Of a stretch of DNA of 58,189 nt, positions 52,348 through 58,189 are shown in pieces. The position numbers were made by a program, and so were the translations under genes. The first letter of the stretch is position 1. Every line of letters begins with the position of its first letter. A model generated the notes under the pieces. The model made no database searches, was not told where the DNA came from, and saw only the letters and a program-made list of their open reading frames with translations. The stretch comes from an uncultured Fidelibacterota bacterium. GTDB lineage: Bacteria; Fidelibacterota; Marinisomatia; Marinisomatales; TCS55. The stretch covers positions 1-58,189 of the forward strand of contig CAJVYU010000002.1 of assembly GCA_913009735.1 (NCBI GenBank). The letters are read 5' to 3'.

Positions 52348-53141
52348 TACTGACTTTGGATGTTGGCAATACATCACTACTGGGCGGTATATTCGAAAAC
52401 GGCAACTTGATTCTCCAGTTCCGCAAGCCATCACTAGTGCGAAGTTCAAGTGACGAACTGGGTGTGTTTTTCCGTGCCGTATTGCGCGAAAACGGCCTTG
52501 TACCGGATAAAATTGAAGCGGTTTCAATCTGTTCAGTTGTTCCCGATGCGGACCATTCGATTCGTAATGCCTTTATCAAATATTTTGACATCACGCCCTT
52601 CGAGTTGCAACCCGGAGCAAAGACCGGTTTGCAGATTTGCTACAGTAACCCGCTGGAAGTGGGCGCCGACCGGATCGCCAATGCCATCGCTGCCATCAAT
52701 CTCTATCCCAACCGGAATCTGATCATCGCCGATTTCGGTACCGCCACCACTTTTTGCGTAATCAGCGAAACCCGGGAATACCTGGGTGGCATCATCATCC
52801 CGGGGATACAAATTTCGCTGGAAACCCTGGTGCGCAACACCGCCAAACTGCATTCGGTTGAAATCATCGATCTGCATAAAACCGTTGGACGCACCACCGT
52901 TGAAAGTATCCAATCAGGTTTATTTCTAGGGCAATTGGGTGCAGCGAAAGAAGTGATTCAACGGGTGACGGTCGAAGCCTTTGCCGGGGTGCAGCCTATA
53001 GTGATCGGAACCGGCGGCTTCTCCAGTCTGTTTGCCGATGAAGGCCCGTTCGACGCCATCCATCCCGACCTGGCCCTCTACGGACTTTATCAAGCTCTGC
53101 AATTAAATCAATCCAAGGTTAAAACCGGAAAAACCAAATAA
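52344..53141 (+). CDS. coaX: Type III pantothenate kinase
   Basis: A 265-residue kinase of the ASKHA fold that phosphorylates pantothenate. Motifs: MILTLDVGNTSLLGGIFENG (phosphate 1), GADRIANAIAAIN with the catalytic Asp, IIADFGTATTFCVI (phosphate 2) and VIGTGGFSSLF. The start has a strong AGGAGG at 52331-52336 inside coaBC and overlaps its stop by 4 bp. It acts before CoaBC in the pathway. Confidence 0.96.
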   Translation: MILTLDVGNTSLLGGIFENGNLILQFRKPSLVRSSSDELGVFFRAVLRENGLVPDKIEAVSICSVVPDADHSIRNAFIKYFDITPFELQPGAKTGLQICYSNPLEVGADRIANAIAAINLYPNRNLIIADFGTATTFCVISETREYLGGIIIPGIQISLETLVRNTAKLHSVEIIDLHKTVGRTTVESIQSGLFLGQLGAAKEVIQRVTVEAFAGVQPIVIGTGGFSSLFADEGPFDAIHPDLALYGLYQALQLNQSKVKTGKTK

Positions 53142-53156
53142 AATTGAAACTGAATA

Positions 53157-53516
53157 ATGCAAAAAACACTGCTTAAATCCAAACTGCACAAAGCGACCGT
53201 TACCGGCGCCGATCTGCACTATGATGGTTCAATTTCTATAGACACAGCGCTGATGAAAGCCGCTGATTTGTTGCCCTATGAACAGGTGGATGTATACGAT
53301 ATCACCAACGGCAACCGCTTCACAACCTATGTTCTCGAAGGAAATCCGGGGGAAATCTGCCTCAACGGCGCCGCTGCCCGATTGGTGCAACCGGGTGACC
53401 GGATTATCGTGGCCTGTTACTCCCAATATGAAGCCGATGAATGGACCAACCATAAACCGATAAAATTGCTGTTGGATGAACATAATTCTATTGTAGAATG
53501 GATCGATAATGGTTAA
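53157..53516 (+). CDS. panD: Aspartate 1-decarboxylase
   Basis: A 119-residue proenzyme that makes beta-alanine. The self-cleavage site Gly24-Ser25 is in LHYDGSISID; cleavage turns Ser25 into the pyruvoyl cofactor. NGNRFTTYVLEG and LNGAAARLVQPGDRIIVACY complete the fold. It lies between coaX (15 bp gap) and nadC (8 bp overlap), where the operon turns from CoA to NAD synthesis; both branches draw on aspartate. Confidence 0.97.
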   Translation: MQKTLLKSKLHKATVTGADLHYDGSISIDTALMKAADLLPYEQVDVYDITNGNRFTTYVLEGNPGEICLNGAAARLVQPGDRIIVACYSQYEADEWTNHKPIKLLLDEHNSIVEWIDNG

Positions 53517-54381
53517 TCCGGAAAATATTATTCCAGTTCAATATCAAACGACTATCGATAACTTGGTTCAACAGGTGCTGGCCGAGGATTTGGGTACCGG
53601 GGATGTAACTTCCTTGGGTACAATATCTGAATCAGCCACCGGTTCAGGCCAGTTCATTTCCAAAGCCAACGGCGTCATCGCAGGACTGGCGGTTGCGGCT
53701 CGAATTTTCCGAGAAATAGATACAGCGGTCAGCTTAATCCCCTTGGTAAGCGATGGGGAACGAGTGAAAAACAGTCAAAAAATTGCACGTATCAATGGTC
53801 CGGTACGGGCACTCCTGGCCGGTGAACGCACCGCTTTGAATATTCTGCAGCGGATGTCGGGCATTGCCACCCGGACCCGCGAATTGACCGGTTTAATTGC
53901 CGGAACCAACTGTCGCCTACTGGATACCCGCAAAACAGCTCCCGGTCTGCGAGTGCTGGACAAGTGGGCGGTTGCAATCGGTGGCGGTACCAACCACCGC
54001 AGCGGACTATTCGATATGATTCTGATCAAGGATAATCATATTCAGGCTGCCGGTGGAATCACTGCCGCCGTTAGTTCGATCTGGAATTATCTGGCACAAA
54101 AGAAAATAGCAATGGTCATTGAGGTGGAAGTCCAATCAATCACAGAACTGCAGGAAGCTTTGACGCTGTCAGTTGACCGGATCATGCTGGACAATATGTC
54201 CCACGATCAGATGCGTACGGCAGTGAAATTGGCCGGTGGAAAAATTCCCCTGGAGGCCAGTGGCAATATTACCGGTGAGAATATTGCCGAAATCGCCGCC
54301 ACCGGCGTGGATTTCATCTCCGTGGGCGCCTTGACCCATTCGGTTACTGCCCTGGACATCTCATTTATAATCAACAAATAA
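53509..54381 (+). CDS. nadC: Nicotinate-nucleotide pyrophosphorylase (quinolinate phosphoribosyltransferase)
   Basis: A 290-residue enzyme converting quinolinate and PRPP to nicotinate mononucleotide. Motifs: EDLGTGDVTSL, ERTALNILQRMSGIATRT, LLDTRKTAPGLRVLDKWAVA then IGGGTNHRSGLFDMILIKDN, and IEVEVQSITELQEA with DRIMLDNMS. The active-site Arg/Lys/His set is present. Start ATG 53509 is inside panD. Confidence 0.97.
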   Translation: MVNPENIIPVQYQTTIDNLVQQVLAEDLGTGDVTSLGTISESATGSGQFISKANGVIAGLAVAARIFREIDTAVSLIPLVSDGERVKNSQKIARINGPVRALLAGERTALNILQRMSGIATRTRELTGLIAGTNCRLLDTRKTAPGLRVLDKWAVAIGGGTNHRSGLFDMILIKDNHIQAAGGITAAVSSIWNYLAQKKIAMVIEVEVQSITELQEALTLSVDRIMLDNMSHDQMRTAVKLAGGKIPLEASGNITGENIAEIAATGVDFISVGALTHSVTALDISFIINK

Positions 54382-54409
54382 ACTCAAATAGATTGAATTA
54401 AGGAAAAAT

Positions 54410-55456
54410 ATGTCAGTTCTAACCAAATCAGAAGTACTCGATATTCTGCGCCATAAAACCGGCAGAGACATGCCCGAAAATGTGGTGCAGCAAAAGGCCG
54501 ACACTGTAATGCGGATCCAGGAATTGAAGGTTGAAATGAATGCTGTGATTCTGGGTCATAATTACATGAAACCGGGGTTGTTTTACACAGTCCCCGATTT
54601 CCGTGGTGATTCGCTGGATCTGTGCCGAAAGGCAGCCCAAACCGATAAAGATTATATCGTATTCTGCGGAGTCCGGTTCATGGCCGAAACCGCCAAACTG
54701 TTGAATCCGGACAAGACTGTTTTGCTGCCGGCTGAAAAAGCCGGCTGCTCACTGGCGGAAGGCATTACCGCCGCTGATGTGCGGGAATTACGCCGGCAGT
54801 TCCCTGGCGTCCCGGTGGTGACCTATGTGAATACCTACGCCGATGTTAAAGCGGAATCGGACATCTGCTGCACATCGGGGAACGCCGTGGCGGTGGTGGA
54901 ATCACTGAACAGTGATACGGTCATTTTTCTGCCCGACGAATATCTGGCCGGTAATGTGGCCAAAGAAACCAGCCGGCATATTATTTTCCCAAAGAAGTCC
55001 GGTAGACCAATATCACCGGACACCAATCTGGATTACTTCATGATTGGCTGGGATGCCCGCTGTGAAGTCCACGAACAATTCATCGTGGCCGACATCGAAA
55101 ATATCCGCCAACAATTTCCCGATACGCTGGTGCTGGCCCATCCGGAATGCAGTCCGGATGTGGTGGCTGCGGCAGATTTTTCCGGCAGCACCAATCAACT
55201 GATAAAAGCAGTGGCTGATAGTGATGCACCTCATTATCTACTGCTCACCGAATGCGCCATGGGTGATAATATCGCTGCTGAATACCCGGAAAAGGATATG
55301 CTGCGACTGTGTAGTGTACGCTGTCCCCACATGAATGAAATCACATTGGAGGAGACCCTGCTGGCACTGGAAAACAAGCAGTATGTAATCGATGTACCAG
55401 TGGATATTGCCGAGCGCGCCCGTCGGGCTGTTAATCGCATGATCGCTATCGGGTAG
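54410..55456 (+). CDS. nadA: Quinolinate synthase
   Basis: A 348-residue [4Fe-4S] enzyme that condenses iminoaspartate with dihydroxyacetone phosphate. It has AVILGHNYMKPGLFYTVPDF (standard members read HxYQ, so NYMK is the Met variant), cluster-ligand candidates in EKAGCSLAEG, ECSPDVVAA and LLTECAMGDN, TYVNTYADVKAESDICCTSG, and CSVRCPHMNEITLE. Ribosome site AAGGAAAA precedes ATG 54410. The 28-bp gap from nadC is the longest within the operon. Confidence 0.96.
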   Translation: MSVLTKSEVLDILRHKTGRDMPENVVQQKADTVMRIQELKVEMNAVILGHNYMKPGLFYTVPDFRGDSLDLCRKAAQTDKDYIVFCGVRFMAETAKLLNPDKTVLLPAEKAGCSLAEGITAADVRELRRQFPGVPVVTYVNTYADVKAESDICCTSGNAVAVVESLNSDTVIFLPDEYLAGNVAKETSRHIIFPKKSGRPISPDTNLDYFMIGWDARCEVHEQFIVADIENIRQQFPDTLVLAHPECSPDVVAAADFSGSTNQLIKAVADSDAPHYLLLTECAMGDNIAAEYPEKDMLRLCSVRCPHMNEITLEETLLALENKQYVIDVPVDIAERARRAVNRMIAIG

Positions 55457-55462
55457 TTGGCA

Positions 55463-57031
55463 ATGAACGGGGATTTCACCACCGAAGTACTGGTGGTTGG
55501 CAGCGGAATAGCCGGCGCCACCGCTGCTCTGGAACTGGTCAGGAGGGGAGTGCAGGTTACTTTAGTGACACGGGTCCAACAGCCGGAAGAAAGTAATACC
55601 TACTACGCCCAGGGTGGAATAATTGCCTACGGTGATTCAAACTCTGCTGATCTGTTAGTGACCGATATTATTAAAGCCGGCGCCAATTATAACAACCGGG
55701 AAGCAGTTGAAATCTTGGCGACGGAAGGCCCGGGACTTGTCCGGCGAATCCTCATCGATACCTTAAAAGTACCCTTTGATCGCCGTCCCAACGGTAATCT
55801 GTCCTGGATTAAAGAAGGGGCGCATTCGGAAGATCGGATTCTGCATGTCGCCGATCACACTGGCCGGGCAATCGAAATTGCCCTGTTACAAGCCATCGGC
55901 AAATCAAAAAATGTGCAGGTACTGACGGGACATACCGCCATCGATTTGATTACAACGTCTCACCACAGCATTGATATACAAGAGCGCTATGCCCGCCGGG
56001 CTTGTGTGGGTGTTTATTGTTATGACCGGCAGTCTAAATCAGTGAAACGAATTCTGGCTAAAACAGTAATTCTGGCAACAGGTGGAGTGGGCCAATTATT
56101 CCTGCGGACCAGCAATCCGGTTGGCGCCCGGGGTGATGGACTGGCCATGGCATACCGCGCCGGTGGACGTGTATTGAATTGTGAATTCGTTCAATTTCAC
56201 CCAACTACATTGCACAAACCCCCGTCCGAAAATTTTTTGATTTCCGAGGCTATACGCGGTGCCGGTGGAAAACTTATCGATGGTAACGGTGAGCCCTTCA
56301 TGCATAAATACAGTCCTGAATGGCAGGATTTGGCTCCCCGTGATATTACTGCCCGCGGAATACACCAAGAAATGCTACTTCATGGTGCTACCAATATGTA
56401 TCTGGATGTTAGCGTGGTTGGTACTCCGGCCGAAATCCGTCGACGTTTTCCGGATATCCATGCATTCTGCCAACAATACAAAATTGATATCACCTGCGAT
56501 CCGATTCCGGTAGTACCGGCGGCTCATTATTTCTGTGGCGGTATCTGGGTGGATACTTTTGGTCGTACAACCATCGATAATTTATTTGCCATTGGTGAGG
56601 TGGCTTGTACCGGCGTTCACGGGGCCAATCGTATTGCCAGTTCTGCCTTATTGGAAGGTCTGGTCTGGGGTACTCGGGCAGCAAATCAGATCAGTTCAGT
56701 GATCGACGGATTACCAGAACCATCCGAAAGGGAGTACCCGGAATGGCAGTACACCGGAGATCAGATTTCTGACAAAGCCCTGATCCAGCAGGATATGAAA
56801 ACCATCCGCCAGTTGATGTGGAATTACGTGGGGTTGGTACGGACTACCTCCCGACTGGAACGGGCGCTGGAGGAATTGAATCATCTGAATACCCAGATCG
56901 AACGTTTTTATCGCCACCGGGTTGTTACCGATGAGTTGATTGGCCTGCGGAATTCGGCGCTGTCAGCCCTGTTGATAACCCGGGCGGCCCACGCCAACCG
57001 TTCCAGTGTCGGCTGCCACTACCGGGAATAG
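55463..57031 (+). CDS. nadB: L-aspartate oxidase
   Basis: A 522-residue FAD enzyme of the succinate-dehydrogenase flavoprotein family that makes iminoaspartate. ATG 55463 is preferred over TTG 55457. FAD motif EVLVVGSGIAGATAALEL; SNTYYAQGGIIAYGD; VILATGGVGQLFLRTSNPVG; FVQFHPTTLHKP; AAHYFCGGIWVDTFGRT; and ANRIASSALLEGLVWGTRAA. The C-terminal helical domain (TSRLERALEELNHL) is complete. It is the last gene of the operon; an 8-bp hairpin TGTTGAAA/TTTCAACA follows at 57042-57059 without a T-run. Confidence 0.97.
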   Translation: MNGDFTTEVLVVGSGIAGATAALELVRRGVQVTLVTRVQQPEESNTYYAQGGIIAYGDSNSADLLVTDIIKAGANYNNREAVEILATEGPGLVRRILIDTLKVPFDRRPNGNLSWIKEGAHSEDRILHVADHTGRAIEIALLQAIGKSKNVQVLTGHTAIDLITTSHHSIDIQERYARRACVGVYCYDRQSKSVKRILAKTVILATGGVGQLFLRTSNPVGARGDGLAMAYRAGGRVLNCEFVQFHPTTLHKPPSENFLISEAIRGAGGKLIDGNGEPFMHKYSPEWQDLAPRDITARGIHQEMLLHGATNMYLDVSVVGTPAEIRRRFPDIHAFCQQYKIDITCDPIPVVPAAHYFCGGIWVDTFGRTTIDNLFAIGEVACTGVHGANRIASSALLEGLVWGTRAANQISSVIDGLPEPSEREYPEWQYTGDQISDKALIQQDMKTIRQLMWNYVGLVRTTSRLERALEELNHLNTQIERFYRHRVVTDELIGLRNSALSALLITRAAHANRSSVGCHYRE

Positions 57032-57041
57032 GATTTACATT

Positions 57042-57059
57042 TGTTGAAAGATTTCAACA
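57042..57059. other. Hairpin after nadB
   Basis: TGTTGAAA-GA-TTTCAACA, an 8-bp perfect dyad 10 bp after the nadB stop. No poly-T follows. GATTTCAAC in it is repeated at 48728-48736 at the other side of the GC-rich block, where it also forms part of a small dyad (GGATTTCAA/TTGAAACC). The rest of 57060-57246 shows no gene. Confidence 0.45.
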
Positions 57060-57246
57060 TCCCTAGTATACCTGTTTCCGAATGGAAGTGTGTTAGGAGT
57101 TGCACTTCCTACTTGAATCCAAGCAATTAATAATTTTACTCTTTTAATATTATCCATTGTGTTTGCAGTACTATTCTTCACAGTCTTCAGAGCGGTCAAT
57201 AAGGGCACCACTGATTTTTAGCCTGTATTTGTGAAATGTACTATTT

Positions 57247-57603
57247 TCAATAGTCAGTAATTAATGATTCATAAGGTATATTCATTTTATCATGTAAATT
57301 ACGAATCATTTTTAAAGTCAATTTTCTTTTACGACTGAAAATTTCTGAAACCCTACTTTTATATCCAATTATTTGTGCTAATTCCTTTTTTGTCATCTCC
57401 ATTTGCTCCATTCTAAATTTAATTGCTTCAATTGGGTCGGGAGCTTCAATTGGATAATGTTCATTTTCATATTTTTCAATCAATACTGATAATAATTCAG
57501 CTTCATCACCCTCATTTGAATCAGAAGGCGCATGAAAAATATGCTCAAACCTTTTTATAGCTTGATTATAATCCTTTTCAGTTTTTAGAATTTTTATATC
57601 CAT
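57247..57603 (-). CDS. higA: HigA-type helix-turn-helix antitoxin (orphan)
   Basis: A 118-residue protein close to the COG5499 HigA group: IKILKTEKDYNQAIKRFEHI, GDEAELLSVLIEKYENEHYP then IEAPDPIEAIKFRMEQMEMT, and an XRE-type helix-turn-helix ELAQIIGYKSRVSEIFSRKR. HigA binds its promoter and the HigB ribonuclease. No HigB/RelE-like gene is found in the 189 bp upstream (57604-57792) or downstream, so it is an orphan or its partner has been lost. Low GC again, unlike the operon before it. Confidence 0.88.
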   Translation of the reverse strand: MDIKILKTEKDYNQAIKRFEHIFHAPSDSNEGDEAELLSVLIEKYENEHYPIEAPDPIEAIKFRMEQMEMTKKELAQIIGYKSRVSEIFSRKRKLTLKMIRNLHDKMNIPYESLITDY

Positions 57604-57665
57604 TTTATATTTTCCCTAATGGTTTGTATAAAAAATGTAAGGTTTTTGGAACAACTTCCTTGCAT

Positions 57666-57680
57666 GTCCGCAGAGCGGAC
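57666..57680. other. Hairpin GTCCGC-AGA-GCGGAC
   Basis: A perfect 6-bp GC-rich stem with a 3-nt loop between higA and the Cdd1-family gene. A second dyad (CATTCATTC ... GAATGAATG, 57703-57742) lies next to it. They may be operator sites for HigA or a decayed repeat. Confidence 0.5.
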
Positions 57681-57792
57681 AAGAAGGACAGCACATAGCG
57701 CTCATTCATTCGCAATCTGCTTTACGTAATAGTGAATGAATGGTTTGAATAAATGCCTGTTTTATTGGCATGTAATTTTTCTTATCAGTCCG

Positions 57793-58068
57793 TTATTTTT
57801 CATCTTTCCAATTCCACCATTTTAATTTTTCTTGTTCTCTAATATTTCCTTCTGTTTCTGCGTAATATACTGCACACCTAAAAACATAAAGTAAACAGCG
57901 GTCTTGAACCATTCCTGCAAAACGATTTGACTGATCATACAAAATTTCAGGGTCTTTTCCCTTCAAATCATTGACCGATATTATACCGATATTTATCAGG
58001 TCTTCCGCTATTGATTTACCAACTCCCGGGATTTGCATCAAATCTGTCATTGCTGAAATCATGTTCAT
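57793..58068 (-). CDS. Cdd1-family (pathogenicity locus) helix-hairpin-helix protein
   Basis: A 91-residue protein; starts at Met1, Met3 or Met7 are all possible. LMQIPGVGKSIAEDLINIGI is a helix-hairpin-helix, followed by ISVNDLKGKDPEILYDQSNR and DRCLLYVFRCAVYYAETEGN, which matches the family named after Cdd1. The family is small, probably nucleic-acid binding, and without an established function; the pathogenicity label is historical. It ends 189 bp before the HigA gene on the same strand. Confidence 0.85.
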   Translation of the reverse strand: MNMISAMTDLMQIPGVGKSIAEDLINIGIISVNDLKGKDPEILYDQSNRFAGMVQDRCLLYVFRCAVYYAETEGNIREQEKLKWWNWKDEK

Positions 58069-58134
58069 TTTTTCTCTGCTATGGCATAAATCATTCTATT
58101 AAAAATAATTGAACTAGCGATTTCAAAGTCTATG

Positions 58135-58189
58135 AGATCGGAAGAGCACACGTCTGAACTCCAGTCACATTCCTTTATCTCGTATGCCG
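58135..58189 (+). other. TruSeq index adapter (artefact)
   Basis: From AGATCGGAAGAGC at 58135 the sequence is the TruSeq indexed adapter through GTCAC (58168), a six-base index ATTCCT (58169-58174), then TTATCTCGTATGCCG. This is library sequence. Biological sequence ends at about 58134. Confidence 0.98.

Overview
The window is an assembled contig of mostly AT-rich bacterial DNA. It is bounded by sequencing-library sequence: bases 1-73 are an Illumina P5/Read-1 adapter and bases 58135-58189 are a TruSeq index adapter. Only about 74-58134 is biological. The gene set suggests a free-living Gram-negative member of the FCB side of the tree, perhaps Marinimicrobia-like: outer-membrane barrels, a fused ThrA, archaeal-type Asd, ThyX, sparse Shine-Dalgarno sites, and many small HEPN/MNT, PIN and GxxExxY genes. 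No rRNA or tRNA was seen, so the placement is an inference.

Layout. 0-3.6 kb: a barrel fragment, a NUDIX hydrolase, an AbrB/PIN toxin-antitoxin pair, queG and elbB. 3.7-8.9 kb (minus): a five-gene envelope module of ECF sigma factor, HEAT-repeat anti-sigma candidate, DUF4097 repeat protein, bactofilin-like/outer-membrane-barrel fusion and a LiaF-like toastrack protein. 9.0-12.2 kb (minus): mdh, then rng-rplU-rpmA, each ended by a clear terminator. 12.5-23.2 kb (plus): a promoter, a SAM-II riboswitch and an intrinsic terminator precede metH, followed by thrA-asd-thrB-thrC and a trans-sulfuration enzyme, so methionine and threonine synthesis are grouped. 23.3-28 kb: a TPMT-type methyltransferase, cysQ, an MNT/HEPN pair, thyX and radC. 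28-31.3 kb: citrate lyase (fused CitD-CitE, CitF) with a degenerate HD-domain protein. 31.6-41.5 kb: a TPR protein, a MntA/HepT pair, a 1749-residue protein joining a PglY/BrxC-like ATPase to a PglZ domain, and a RecQ helicase. This is the best candidate for an unusual defence system. 41.6-47.9 kb: a homoaconitase-like aconitase, an isocitrate dehydrogenase-family enzyme, MmgE/PrpD and a glutaryl-CoA-dehydrogenase-like enzyme, with a GxxExxY cassette inserted between the first two.

48.8-57.0 kb is a tightly overlapping nine-gene operon for pantothenate/CoA and NAD synthesis (panG-like, panB, panC, coaBC, coaX, panD, nadC, nadA, nadB). It is visibly more GC-rich than its surroundings. 57.2-58.1 kb holds an orphan HigA-type antitoxin and a Cdd1-family protein.

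Three copies of a MITE-like element of about 130-172 bp with TAGAACCC termini lie at 21.9, 31.4 and 48.5 kb. Several other palindromic repeats sit between genes. The overall picture is a core biosynthetic chromosome segment interrupted by small accessory cassettes.
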